Shown in pieces: positions 17,175 to 26,405 of a stretch of DNA of 64,000 bases (positions within the stretch are counted from its first letter, which is position 1; each line of letters opens with the position of its first letter). The translations under genes were made by a program, and so were the position numbers. The notes beneath the pieces are model-generated. The model saw only the letters and a list, made by a program, of their open reading frames with translations. It ran no database searches and was not told the origin of the DNA. The stretch comes from Methylotenera_A sp044222005. GTDB lineage: Bacteria > Pseudomonadota > Gammaproteobacteria > Burkholderiales > Methylophilaceae. Location: the NCBI GenBank assembly GCA_044222005.1, contig JBGANY010000001.1:322916-386915 (forward strand), in the 5' to 3' direction.

Positions 17175-17717
17175 CTATAAGTCTTTTGCATTTGTCGCCA
17201 AATAATTGGCAACGCCTTCAGGTGAGGCTTTCATCCCTGCTTTGCCTTTTTTCCAGCCCGCCGGACATACTTCACCGTGTTGCTCAAAGAATTGCAGCGC
17301 ATCGACCATACGCAGCATTTCGTCAATGTCGCGGCCTAATGGCAAATCATTCACCACTTGGTGCACCACGACACCCGATTTGTTGATGAGAAATGAACCG
17401 CGGTACGCCACGCCGCCGTCAGCTTCTACATCATAAGCTTTACAAATTTCGTGCTTGATGTCTGCCACTAGCGGGTAGCCTACTTGGCCAATACCACCTT
17501 TATCAATCGGTGTGTTTTTCCAGGCCAGGTGTGAGAAGTGCGAGTCAATTGAAACGCCAATTATTTCAACGCCGCGTTTCTTGAATTCTGCCAGACGATG
17601 GTCAAACGCAATGAGTTCTGAAGGACATACAAAAGTGAAATCCAGCGGGTAAAAGAAAATGACCGCCGGTTTGCCTTTGATGTGCGAGGCGAGATGAAAG
17701 TCTTCTAATACGGCCAT
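17175..17717 (-). CDS. 2-Cys peroxiredoxin (AhpC/TSA family), N-terminally short
   Basis: A 180-residue thiol peroxidase of the typical 2-Cys type, reducing peroxides in the cytoplasm. The peroxidatic cysteine is Cys31 in YPLDFTFVCPSE and the resolving cysteine is Cys151 in HGEVCPAGW. GVSIDSHF and GGIGQVGYPLVAD are also present. In relatives of about 200 residues the first cysteine is near position 50. The opening strand segment with APDFTA is missing here, and MAVL is joined directly to EDFHLASHI. The start has an ideal AAGGAGATACAA ribosome site, so this is not a start mis-call. It looks like an in-frame loss of about 19-20 codons. Confidence 0.93.
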   Translation of the reverse strand: MAVLEDFHLASHIKGKPAVIFFYPLDFTFVCPSELIAFDHRLAEFKKRGVEIIGVSIDSHFSHLAWKNTPIDKGGIGQVGYPLVADIKHEICKAYDVEADGGVAYRGSFLINKSGVVVHQVVNDLPLGRDIDEMLRMVDALQFFEQHGEVCPAGWKKGKAGMKASPEGVANYLATNAKDL

Positions 17718-18054
17718 TTGTATCTCCTTTTGGTTAAATTTCTAAAAAATAAAGTGCTTACATAAATGGCAAATTTTACGCTTAATGTCGCCGGCGTCCA
17801 GTTTAATATTTTTATAACATACATAAATAATAATTATCAAAAAGAAAAATTTAATAAAATTAAATGCATGTAAGTTTTTTGTAAAATCATTAAGAAATTT
17901 TAGTTGGTAAAAACCCGTGTTAAGGGTTTAATAAGCGTGTTTTGCGAAGCTAAACGTGCTAGAATTTGGCGGTTAAAAACACATAAAAATCGCTTTGAAA
18001 AAGCACCAATTTCACACAAAGTTAATACGGCAATAAATATAAACGGAAAGCCTA
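17718..18054. promoter_or_regulatory. AT-rich divergent intergenic region between peroxiredoxin gene and gyrA
   Basis: This 337-base gap separates two divergent genes and must hold both promoters. It is very AT-rich from 17718 to about 17900. A short hairpin (AAACCC at 17911-17916 with GGGTTT at 17924-17929) is followed by a possible gyrA -10 element TAGAAT at 17960-17965, without a convincing -35 element 17 bases upstream. Ribosome sites lie at the two ends (AGGAG for the peroxiredoxin gene, GGAAAG for gyrA). No open frame with coding character was found. Confidence 0.5.
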
Positions 18055-20595
18055 ATGGATCAATTCGCTAAAGAAACCCTGCCAATCAGTTTAGAAGACG
18101 AGATGCGCCGATCATACCTTGATTACGCCATGAGTGTGATTGTAGGGCGTGCGCTACCCGATGTGCGAGATGGTTTAAAGCCAGTGCACAGGCGTGTTTT
18201 ATTTGCAATGCACGAGTTATCAAACGATTACAACAAGCCCTACAAAAAGTCTGCACGTATCGTGGGTGATGTGATCGGTAAATACCACCCGCATGGTGAC
18301 ACGGCGGTGTACGACACCATCGTACGTATGGCGCAGGATTTCAGTCTGCGTTATATGCTGGTAGACGGCCAAGGCAACTTCGGCTCGGTGGATGGCGACA
18401 ACGCGGCCGCGATGCGTTATACCGAAATCCGCATGGCGAAAATCGCGCATGAGCTGTTGGCGGATATCGATAAAGAAACTGTCGATTTTGGCCCGAACTA
18501 TGATGGTTCAGAAAATGAACCGCTTATCATGCCAGCACGCATCCCAAACCTGCTCATCAACGGCAGTTCCGGTATCGCGGTGGGCATGGCGACCAATATT
18601 CCACCACATAACTTGAATGAAGTGCTGGATGCCTGCTTTGCCTTGCTTAAGAACCCGGACACAGGCATTGAAGAGTTGATTGAGATGGTGCCTGCGCCAG
18701 ATTTCCCTACCGCCGGCATTATCTATGGCACCGCGGGCGTAAAAGAAGGTTACCGTACTGGCCGCGGCCGTGTGGTGATGCGCGGCCGCACGCATTTTGA
18801 GGACATGGACAAAGGCGGCCGTCAATCCATTATTATCGATGAACTGCCGTATCAGGTGAACAAAAAATCCCTGATCGAGAAAATTGCCGAGCTGGTCAAC
18901 GAGAAAAAGATCGAAGGCATTTCCGATTTGCGCGATGAATCTGACAAATCGGGCATGCGCGTGGTGATTGAGCTGAAACGCGGTGAAATCGCGGAAGTGA
19001 TTCTGAATAATCTTTATAAGCAAACCCAGTTGCAGGACACGTTTGGCATGAACATGGTGGCTTTGCTGGATGGCCAGCCACGCCTGCTCAACCTGAAACA
19101 AATGCTGGAAGCCTTTTTACGGCACCGCCGCGAGGTGGTCACACGGCGCACCGTATTTGAGCTGAAAAAAGCGCGCGCACGCGGTCATGTGCTGGAAGGT
19201 TTGGCCGTTGCGTTAGCCAATGTGGATGAAATGATTGCGCTGATTAAAGCCGCGCCTACGCCACCGGATGCTAAAGTAGATTTGATGGCACGCACCTGGC
19301 AATCGCCTGTCGTGGAAGAAATGCTGAAGCGCGCCGCAATGGAGGCTTCGCGTCCGGAAGGCCTGAGTGTAGACTTTGGCTTGACGCCCAAAGGCTACAA
19401 ACTCTCTGAGGTGCAAGCGCAGGAAATTCTGCAAATGCGTCTGCAGCGTCTGACCGGCCTGGAGCAGGACAAAATTGTCAGCGAATACAAAGAAGTGATG
19501 GATGAGATTGCGGATCTGCTGGATATTCTTGCTAACGCATCACGCGTGACTACGATTATCACTGATGAATTGACTGAGATTAAAAAACAGTTTGGCGATA
19601 AGCGCCGCAGCGAGATTGTTGCAAATGCGCAGGATCTGTCGCTGGAGGACTTAATCACGCCGCAAGACGTGGTAGTCACACTCTCACATACCGGTTATGT
19701 GAAATCGCAGCCTCTGGATGAGTACCGCGCACAGCGCCGAGGCGGGCGTGGCAAACAGGCGGCAGCCACCAAAGAGGATGATTTCATCGACAAGATGTTT
19801 GTGGCGAATACGCATGACTACATTCTGTGCTTCAGCAGCCGTGGTCGCGTGTATTGGCTAAAAGTGTACGAAGTGCCGCAAGGTAGTAGAATCGGACGTG
19901 GCAAGCCGATTGTGAACTTGTTCCCGCTCGAAGAAGGCGAGAAAATCAACGCCATTCTTTCCGTGAAGGAATTCGACGAAAATCACTTTGTTTTCATGGC
20001 AACAGCACAGGGCACGGTGAAGAAAACGGCGCTGAGTGAATTTGCCAACCCGCGTAAATCCGGGATTATCGCGATCAATCTGGACGATGACGATTACCTG
20101 ATTGGTGCCGAAATCACTAACGGCCACAATGATATCGTGCTGGTGTCGAACGGCGGCAAAGCGGTGTGGTTTACTGAAGATGATGTCAGACCGATGGGGC
20201 GTGCCACACGCGGCGTACGCGGCATGAAACTGGCGCCTAAACAACGGGTGCTTTCACTGCTGATTGCCGAAAATGACCAGCAAACGGTATTGGTTGCCAC
20301 CGAGAATGGCTACGGCAAGCGCACCGTGCTGGCGGATTTCCGTCATTCCGGCCGCGGCACGCAAGGCGTTAAGGCCATCGCCATCAGTGAGCGCAATGGT
20401 TTGGTGGTTGCGGCAAAATTAGTCAATGAGGAAGACGAAATCATGCTTATTACGACCGGCGGTATACTGATCCGTACGCGCGTGAAAGAGATTCGTGAAT
20501 TGGGCCGTGCCACACAGGGCGTGACATTGATTAACCTGGGTGAAGGTGAAAAACTTTCAGGCTTGGAAAAAATTGTTGAAACAGACGACGAATAA
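18055..20595 (+). CDS. gyrA: DNA gyrase subunit A
   Basis: An 846-residue subunit of the type II topoisomerase that introduces negative supercoils. The catalytic tyrosine is Tyr122 in AAMRYTEIRM, the same number as in E. coli. The quinolone-determining region reads KYHPHGDTAVYDT, with Thr83 and Asp87. Thr at 83 is a natural variant in several species and on its own says nothing about resistance. The GyrA box QRRGGRGKQ is followed by six-bladed C-terminal repeats and an acidic tail. Length is normal. Upstream is a divergent promoter region; serC follows after 26 bases. Confidence 0.98.
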   Translation: MDQFAKETLPISLEDEMRRSYLDYAMSVIVGRALPDVRDGLKPVHRRVLFAMHELSNDYNKPYKKSARIVGDVIGKYHPHGDTAVYDTIVRMAQDFSLRYMLVDGQGNFGSVDGDNAAAMRYTEIRMAKIAHELLADIDKETVDFGPNYDGSENEPLIMPARIPNLLINGSSGIAVGMATNIPPHNLNEVLDACFALLKNPDTGIEELIEMVPAPDFPTAGIIYGTAGVKEGYRTGRGRVVMRGRTHFEDMDKGGRQSIIIDELPYQVNKKSLIEKIAELVNEKKIEGISDLRDESDKSGMRVVIELKRGEIAEVILNNLYKQTQLQDTFGMNMVALLDGQPRLLNLKQMLEAFLRHRREVVTRRTVFELKKARARGHVLEGLAVALANVDEMIALIKAAPTPPDAKVDLMARTWQSPVVEEMLKRAAMEASRPEGLSVDFGLTPKGYKLSEVQAQEILQMRLQRLTGLEQDKIVSEYKEVMDEIADLLDILANASRVTTIITDELTEIKKQFGDKRRSEIVANAQDLSLEDLITPQDVVVTLSHTGYVKSQPLDEYRAQRRGGRGKQAAATKEDDFIDKMFVANTHDYILCFSSRGRVYWLKVYEVPQGSRIGRGKPIVNLFPLEEGEKINAILSVKEFDENHFVFMATAQGTVKKTALSEFANPRKSGIIAINLDDDDYLIGAEITNGHNDIVLVSNGGKAVWFTEDDVRPMGRATRGVRGMKLAPKQRVLSLLIAENDQQTVLVATENGYGKRTVLADFRHSGRGTQGVKAIAISERNGLVVAAKLVNEEDEIMLITTGGILIRTRVKEIRELGRATQGVTLINLGEGEKLSGLEKIVETDDE

Positions 20596-20621
20596 CTTAA
20601 TTAATTAAGGGGATTGAGGTA

Positions 20622-21704
20622 ATGACACAGATTTATAACTTTGCCGCTGGACCTGCAGTACTGCCGAAAGAAGTATTACAGCAAGTACAGGCCGAATTGC
20701 TGGATTGGCATGGCGCTGGTATGTCAGTGATGGAAATGAGTCATCGCGGCAAAGAATTCATGAGCATCGCTGCCGAGGCAGAAGCCGATTTGCGCGAGTT
20801 GATGGGCATTCCGGCTAATTACAAAGTGCTCTTTCTGCAAGGCGGAGCATCAGCGCAGTTCGGCATGATTCCAATGAATCTGTTGCGCGGCAAAAAGACG
20901 GCCGATTACCTTAACACTGGCGAGTGGTCAAAAAAAGCCATTGGCGAGGCAAAGAAATACTGTGAAGTGAATGTGGTCGCGACTTCAGCGGACAAGAATT
21001 TCAGCTATGCGCCAACGCAAGACCAGTGGAAACTCAATCCTGATGCTGCTTACGTGCATTACACCACAAATGAAACTATTGGTGGCGTGGAGATTTTCTG
21101 GACACCTGATGTGGGTAAAGTGCCACTGGTGGCGGATATGTCATCACACATTCTGTCACGCCCAATGGATGTCGCTAAGCATGCGCTGATATATGCCGGT
21201 GCACAGAAAAATATCGGCCCGGCAGGCTTGACGATAGTGATTGTGCGTGATGATTTGATTGGCGAAACCATTGCCGGCACACCAAGCATGTACGATTATA
21301 AAATCCATGCTGAAAACGAATCCATGTACAACACGCCGCCGACATTTGCAATTTATGTGGCAGGTCTGGTATTTAAATGGCTGAAAGCCAATGGCGGCTT
21401 GACAGCAATGGAAAAGACCAATATCACCAAAGCTAATATGCTTTACGATTATTTGGACAGCACGGATTTTTATCGCTGCCCAACAGTGAAAGAAAACCGT
21501 TCGCGTATGAATATTCCGTTTACGCTAAAAAATGAGGCATTAGATGATGAGTTCATCAAACAAGCCAAAGCGCGTGGATTGGTGCAACTTAAAGGCCATC
21601 GTTCGGTTGGCGGTATGCGGGCTTCAATCTATAATGCGATGCCGGTGGAAGGCGTGAGAGTGTTGGTAGAGTTTATGAAGGATTTTGAGAAAAATAATAG
21701 CTAG
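20622..21704 (+). CDS. serC: Phosphoserine aminotransferase
   Basis: A 360-residue class V PLP aminotransferase that makes phosphoserine from 3-phosphohydroxypyruvate (and works in pyridoxine synthesis). It shows NFAAGPAVLPKEVL at the start, LFLQGGASAQF, the PLP lysine in IYAGAQKNIGPAG and the end KGHRSVGGMRASIYNAMP. AAGGGGATTGAGG precedes the start. It forms a serine-aromatic group with serA, pheA and hisC downstream. Confidence 0.97.
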   Translation: MTQIYNFAAGPAVLPKEVLQQVQAELLDWHGAGMSVMEMSHRGKEFMSIAAEAEADLRELMGIPANYKVLFLQGGASAQFGMIPMNLLRGKKTADYLNTGEWSKKAIGEAKKYCEVNVVATSADKNFSYAPTQDQWKLNPDAAYVHYTTNETIGGVEIFWTPDVGKVPLVADMSSHILSRPMDVAKHALIYAGAQKNIGPAGLTIVIVRDDLIGETIAGTPSMYDYKIHAENESMYNTPPTFAIYVAGLVFKWLKANGGLTAMEKTNITKANMLYDYLDSTDFYRCPTVKENRSRMNIPFTLKNEALDDEFIKQAKARGLVQLKGHRSVGGMRASIYNAMPVEGVRVLVEFMKDFEKNNS

Positions 21705-21766
21705 ACGATAACTAAAATCAGTGTTTCAAGTTCAGTTTAAATGCACTTGAGAAAAAGGGGAGCGGC

Positions 21767-22951
21767 TTGAGTAAACATCAGATACTTATTCTTAACAAGA
21801 TCTCGACGCTTGGTATTAAACGCTTGCCAACGGACGAATATGAAGTTGGCGGCGAGTTCTCAACCCCTGACGCTATCTTGGTGCGTTCTGCCAAGATGCA
21901 TGACATGGACATCCCCGCTAGCGTGCAGGCGATAGGACGGGCTGGTGCAGGCACCAATAATATCCCGGTTGCCGACATGAGCAAGCGCGGCGTGGTGGTG
22001 TTCAATACGCCAGGCGCCAATGCCAATGCGGTTAAGGAGCTGGTGCTGACCGGCATGCTGATGGCCGCACGTAATATTGGCCCTGCAATGAAGTTTGTAG
22101 AAAGCCTGGAAGGCGACGATGCAACGCTATCCAGACTGGTTGAAGATGGCAAGAAGCATTTTGCAGGCATTGAGCTGCCGGGCAGGACGCTTGGCATTAT
22201 CGGCCTTGGTGCTGTTGGCGGCATCGTGGCGGATACTGCGCTCAAACTAGGCATGAAAGTGCTCGGCTATGACCCTGAAATCACAGTGGATGCTGCCTGG
22301 CGCCTTTCCTCCGAGGTCAAGCGTGTGCATGGCGTGGATGACGTGTTCAAACACAGTGATTTTATTACGCTGCACGTGCCGCTGATTGACGCGACGCGGC
22401 ATCTGGTCAATGCAGAACGTGTCGGGATGATGAAACATGGCGCGGTGCTGATTAATTTTGCACGCGAAGGTGTGATTGATGAGCAGGCGGTGCTGGATGG
22501 CCTGGATAGCAAGAAGTTGCGTGCCTATGTGTGTGATTTCCCGACTGCGCGCATGAAATCTCATCCCGGTGTGGTGGCATTGCCGCATCTGGGGGCTTCT
22601 ACTCAAGAGGCGGAAGACAATTGTGCAGTGATGGTCGTTGATCAGGTGCGCGAATTTTTAGAAAACGGTAATATCAGCAACTCGGTGAACTTTCCTGCAG
22701 TGACGATGCCACGCGAGGCGGCGCATCGTGTGGCCGTTGCCAGTGCCAATATTCCCAACATGGTGGGGCAGATTTCCACAGCGATGGCCAAAGCTGAAAT
22801 CAATATCCATAATATGGTCAACAAGTCGCGCGGAGACATCGCTTATACCATGCTTGATCTGGATAGCCCCGCACCGGAAACTGCGCTTGCAAAAATCCGT
22901 GCGATTGAGGATGTGATGAATGTACGCGTTTTGCCAAAAAGGCAGGAGTAA
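21767..22951 (+). CDS. serA: D-3-phosphoglycerate dehydrogenase (short form)
   Basis: A 394-residue NAD-dependent dehydrogenase for the first step of serine synthesis. Features are AIGRAGAGTNNIPV, the Rossmann motif LGIIGLGAVGGIVAD, the catalytic-domain LINFAREGVIDE, the catalytic histidine in LPHLGAST, and a C-terminal ACT-like domain from about residue 315 (NIPNMVGQISTAMAKAEINI). It lacks the extra intervening domain of the long bacterial type. The start is TTG at 21767 with AAAAGGGGAG upstream; no ATG fits the N-terminus. Together with serC it supplies serine and C1 units. Confidence 0.95.
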   Translation: MSKHQILILNKISTLGIKRLPTDEYEVGGEFSTPDAILVRSAKMHDMDIPASVQAIGRAGAGTNNIPVADMSKRGVVVFNTPGANANAVKELVLTGMLMAARNIGPAMKFVESLEGDDATLSRLVEDGKKHFAGIELPGRTLGIIGLGAVGGIVADTALKLGMKVLGYDPEITVDAAWRLSSEVKRVHGVDDVFKHSDFITLHVPLIDATRHLVNAERVGMMKHGAVLINFAREGVIDEQAVLDGLDSKKLRAYVCDFPTARMKSHPGVVALPHLGASTQEAEDNCAVMVVDQVREFLENGNISNSVNFPAVTMPREAAHRVAVASANIPNMVGQISTAMAKAEINIHNMVNKSRGDIAYTMLDLDSPAPETALAKIRAIEDVMNVRVLPKRQE

Positions 22952-22960
22952 CAACCAGTA

Positions 22961-24043
22961 ATGAGTGAGATGCTGAAAAAATTTCGCAACCAGATTGATG
23001 CGATTGATGAGCAGTTGCTGAAACTCGTCAATGAGCGCGCCAAGCTCGCGCGCGAAATTGGCAGCCTGAAAGAGGACGGCGTAATTTTTCGCCCGGAGCG
23101 CGAGGCGCAGATATTGCGCCGTTTACAAGAGAATAACGCTGGGCCGCTATCTAATGAAGCAGTCAGCCATATTTTCCGTGCGGTCATGTCGAATTGCCGG
23201 GCGCTCGAAAAAGAACTTGCCATCGCATTTCTGGGGCCGCTTGGAACATATAGCGAAGAAGCCGCGCTCAAGCAGTTTGGACAAGGCCGCAATGCGGTTG
23301 TATGTGGCGCGATCGAAGAGGTGTTCCGTACAGTCGAAGCGAACCAGGCCGATTACGGTGTGGTGCCGGTTGAAAATTCAACCGAAGGCGCAGTTGGCTT
23401 GACGCTGGATTTGTTGCTCTCCAGTTCGCTTAAAATCTGTGGCGAAATCACTTTGCCGATACATCATTGCCTGCTTTCTGCCCAACCGGATATCAATAAA
23501 ATCAGCCATATCCTGTCACATACACAGTCACTCGCACAGTGCCACGAATGGCTGAATCGCGTCATGCCAAAGGCCACGCGCGAAGCGGTAACCAGTAATG
23601 CGCGCGCTGCCCAATTGGCGCATGAGGCGGTAACCGCGGAAAATACGTTTGTAGCTGCGATCGCGAGCAAGCGCGCCGCCGAACTGTTTAGTCTGCATGT
23701 TCTGGCTGAAAATATCGAGGATGACCCTAAAAATACCACACGCTTTTTAGTGCTGGGGAATCACGATGTGGCTGCTTCCGGCGCTGACAAAACCTCGCTG
23801 GTCATGGTTACCCAGAACAAGCCGGGCGCGATGGTGAATCTGCTTGAACCGCTTTCAAGACATGGCGTGAGCATGACCAAGCTGGAGTCGCGTCCTTCAA
23901 AACAGGGTTTATGGGATTATGTGTTCTTCGTCGATATCGAAGGCCATCAAACCGATGCCAAAGTAAAAGCTGCGCTGCAAGAGTGTCAGCAGCGCGCATC
24001 CCTGCTCAAAGTGCTGGGTTCCTACCCTGCAGCCAGTATTTAA
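22961..24043 (+). CDS. pheA: Chorismate mutase / prephenate dehydratase (P-protein)
   Basis: A 360-residue bifunctional enzyme leading to phenylpyruvate. Three parts are visible: an AroQ chorismate mutase helix bundle (residues 1-90, RNQIDAIDEQLLKLVNERAKLA), a prephenate dehydratase domain (about 92-265, with AFLGPLGTYSEEAA, VPVENSTEGAVG and the catalytic NTTRFLVLG), and a C-terminal ACT domain (about 275-355, with the phenylalanine-sensing ESRPSKQGLWDYVFFVD). Feedback inhibition by phenylalanine is expected for the family. It starts 10 bases after serA. Confidence 0.97.
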   Translation: MSEMLKKFRNQIDAIDEQLLKLVNERAKLAREIGSLKEDGVIFRPEREAQILRRLQENNAGPLSNEAVSHIFRAVMSNCRALEKELAIAFLGPLGTYSEEAALKQFGQGRNAVVCGAIEEVFRTVEANQADYGVVPVENSTEGAVGLTLDLLLSSSLKICGEITLPIHHCLLSAQPDINKISHILSHTQSLAQCHEWLNRVMPKATREAVTSNARAAQLAHEAVTAENTFVAAIASKRAAELFSLHVLAENIEDDPKNTTRFLVLGNHDVAASGADKTSLVMVTQNKPGAMVNLLEPLSRHGVSMTKLESRPSKQGLWDYVFFVDIEGHQTDAKVKAALQECQQRASLLKVLGSYPAASI

Positions 24044-24066
24044 GTTTTCTTTCGAGTTTTTTGCCT

Positions 24067-25170
24067 ATGAATTTATCTAATTTGGCTCCCGATTACATTC
24101 GCGCGATTGCGCCATATCAAGGCGGCAAGCCGATCAGCGAGCTTGTACGTGAAATGGGTTTGAACGAGGCGGATATCGTGAAACTGGCTTCCAACGAGAA
24201 TCCGCTGGGCATTAGTCCGAAAGCCCAGATGGCGATTGAAGATACAATCGCCGATATTGCTCGCTACCCGGATGGCAACAGCTTCGCATTACGCGAGGCG
24301 GTAAGCAAAAAATTTGGTGTAGCACATAACCAGATAGTATTTGGCAACGGTTCCAACGATATTTTGGAGCTGGCGGCCAGAGCCTTTCTGCATGCGGGTT
24401 GCGAGGCGATATATTCGCAGCATGCGTTTGCGGTCTACCCATTGGTTACGCAAGCTGTAGGCGCAACCGGTGTGGTAATTCCGGCTAAAAATTATGCACA
24501 CGATCTGGATGGTTTTTTAAAGGCGATTACGCCAAGAACACGCTTAATTTTTATTGCTAACCCGAACAACCCAACCGGCACGCTAATCGCAAAAGCTGAA
24601 TTAAAAGCCTTTCTAAAACAGGTTCCCAATAATGTTTTAGTGGTGCTGGATGAGGCATATGACGAGTATTTGTCTGCGGAGCATAAATCTGAGGCCATTA
24701 GCTGGCTAGGTAAATTTGAAAATCTGATTATTTCGCGCACTTTTTCTAAGGCTTACGGTCTAGCAGGCTTGAGAATCGGTTTTGGTCTGATGCATGCGGA
24801 TGTGGCTGATATGCTGAATCGCGTACGACAGCCGTTTAACGTGAACAGCATTGCGCAAGCGGCCGCATTGGCTTCGCTGGCAGACGACAATTTTGTGGCG
24901 CGTAGCTATGCGGCCAATAAAGCCGGCATGGCGCAGTTGACGCAGGGTTTTCATAAATTAGGGTTAGAATACATCCCTTCAAGTGCGAATTTTGTGAGTT
25001 TCAAGGTGCAAAATGCTGCCGCTGTGAACCAGCAGCTGCTACAGAATGGCGTGATTGTGCGGCCTATCGCCAACTATGAAATGCCGGATTATTTGCGGGT
25101 GAGTGTAGGATTGTTCAGCGAAAACACGCGATTTTTAGAAGTATTAGAACACATTATCAACAAGCAGTAA
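24067..25170 (+). CDS. hisC: Histidinol-phosphate / aromatic aminotransferase
   Basis: A 367-residue class I/II PLP aminotransferase of the HisC family. Features are LASNENPLG, YPDGNSFALREAV, the NPNNPTGT motif, LDEAYDEY and the PLP lysine in SRTFSKAYGLAGLR. Its place directly after pheA suggests it also works on phenylpyruvate or related aromatic keto acids, as HisC2-type enzymes do; histidine biosynthesis is not excluded. The open frame extends 52 codons upstream into pheA; the start at 24067 (MNLSNLAPDYIRAI) is chosen from the family N-terminus. Its ribosome site is weak. Confidence 0.93.
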   Translation: MNLSNLAPDYIRAIAPYQGGKPISELVREMGLNEADIVKLASNENPLGISPKAQMAIEDTIADIARYPDGNSFALREAVSKKFGVAHNQIVFGNGSNDILELAARAFLHAGCEAIYSQHAFAVYPLVTQAVGATGVVIPAKNYAHDLDGFLKAITPRTRLIFIANPNNPTGTLIAKAELKAFLKQVPNNVLVVLDEAYDEYLSAEHKSEAISWLGKFENLIISRTFSKAYGLAGLRIGFGLMHADVADMLNRVRQPFNVNSIAQAAALASLADDNFVARSYAANKAGMAQLTQGFHKLGLEYIPSSANFVSFKVQNAAAVNQQLLQNGVIVRPIANYEMPDYLRVSVGLFSENTRFLEVLEHIINKQ

Positions 25171-25173
25171 CCA

Positions 25174-26286
25174 ATGACCAATAAAGAAAAACCAACTAAC
25201 GAAACAACCACTTATGAAAAGCTGGCGACGGATGATGTTCGCATTCGCGAAATCAAGGAGTTAATCACGCCATCCGCTTTATTGAGTCGCCTTAAAGAAA
25301 GTGTTGATTCAACGCATAATATATTGGCGGCACGCGCAGCGATTCACCGTGTTCTGCACCAGACCGACGATCGCTTGCTGGTGATTGTGGGGCCTTGCTC
25401 CATTCACGACACCGAAGCTGGCATAGAGTATGCGCGCCGATTGATGGAAGTCCGGAAAAAACTGGCAGCAGACCTGCTGATTGTGATGCGCGTATATTTT
25501 GAAAAACCACGCACGACGGTGGGCTGGAAAGGCCTGATCAATGATCCGCACCTTGATGGCAGTTACCGCATCAACGAAGGGCTGGAAACCGCGCGTAAAT
25601 TTTTGCTTGATGTAAATGAACTGGGCATGCCTGCGGGCGCCGAATTTCTGGATACGATTACCCCGCAATACACGGCTGATTTGGTAAGCTGGGGCGCTAT
25701 TGGTGCACGCACCACAGAGTCTCAGGTACATCGCGAGTTGGCATCAGGTTTATCTTGCCCGGTAGGTTTTAAAAACGGCACGGATGGTAGCGTGCAGGTG
25801 GCGATAGATGCGATTAAAACGGCAGAGACCCCACATCATTTTCTTTCGGTTACCAAAGATGGCCATTCAGCGATCATTTCCACAACGGGTAATGAGGATT
25901 GCCATGTGATTCTACGCGGCGGTAAAAAACCAAACTATGACGCTGCCAGTGTGAATGCGGCCTGTGCAAGCCTGGTTGCTGCAGGGCTGGCCCCCAGGCT
26001 GATGATCGATTGCAGTCATGCAAACAGCAGCAAAGATTACCAGCGACAAATGGAGGTCGGGCGGGATGTTGCTTCCCAGTTAGCCAATGGTGATGCGCGT
26101 ATTATCGGCGTGATGGTGGAATCGCACCTCAATGCGGGCCGTCAGGAGCACACGCCCGGCTGCAAGCTGGAATATGGTAAATCGATTACCGATGCCTGTC
26201 TGGGCTGGCAAGATACAGTTTCAGTCTTGGAAACGCTTGCGGCCGCCGTGCGGCAGCGGCGTCAATTTATCATGGCAAAAAAGTGA
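25174..26286 (+). CDS. aroG: 3-deoxy-7-phosphoheptulonate (DAHP) synthase, class I
   Basis: A 370-residue enzyme condensing phosphoenolpyruvate and erythrose 4-phosphate, the entry to the shikimate pathway. It carries LVIVGPCSIHD, MRVYFEKPRTTVGWKG, IGARTTESQVHRELASG, VGFKNGTDG, IDCSHANSSKDY and GVMVESHL, all of the AroFGH type. About 20 N-terminal residues extend beyond the enterobacterial length. It starts 3 bases after hisC, so it is part of the same operon. Which amino acid inhibits it cannot be told from this reading. Confidence 0.96.
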   Translation: MTNKEKPTNETTTYEKLATDDVRIREIKELITPSALLSRLKESVDSTHNILAARAAIHRVLHQTDDRLLVIVGPCSIHDTEAGIEYARRLMEVRKKLAADLLIVMRVYFEKPRTTVGWKGLINDPHLDGSYRINEGLETARKFLLDVNELGMPAGAEFLDTITPQYTADLVSWGAIGARTTESQVHRELASGLSCPVGFKNGTDGSVQVAIDAIKTAETPHHFLSVTKDGHSAIISTTGNEDCHVILRGGKKPNYDAASVNAACASLVAAGLAPRLMIDCSHANSSKDYQRQMEVGRDVASQLANGDARIIGVMVESHLNAGRQEHTPGCKLEYGKSITDACLGWQDTVSVLETLAAAVRQRRQFIMAKK

Positions 26287-26342
26287 CCAATTAGCTTGAT
26301 CAACAAGCAGTTAGCAAACTTTATCCGCAATACAATTACAAT

Positions 26343-26390
26343 TAAAAAATAAATGCCATCAAACCTACCGAAGTAAGGATGATGACATTT
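26343..26390 (-). terminator. Rho-independent terminator with UUCG loop for the minus-strand repeat gene
   Basis: Read on the minus strand, an 18-position stem with two internal mismatches and one G-U pair closes on a TTCG tetraloop (26351-26390). It is followed by the T-rich ATTTTTTAA. It lies 16 bases past the stop codon of the secreted repeat protein gene. On the plus strand it is not followed by a T run, so it mainly serves the minus-strand gene. Confidence 0.85.
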
Positions 26391-26405
26391 TGAGTGCTGC
26401 GCTTA

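Noticed and set aside
18283..18318. Thr83 in GyrA as a quinolone resistance mutation
   Set aside because: Threonine is the natural residue at this place in several susceptible species; sequence alone cannot show resistance.
23911..24066. 52-codon extension of hisC into pheA
   Set aside because: It overlaps the conserved ACT domain of pheA in another frame; HisC homologues begin at the 24067 start.
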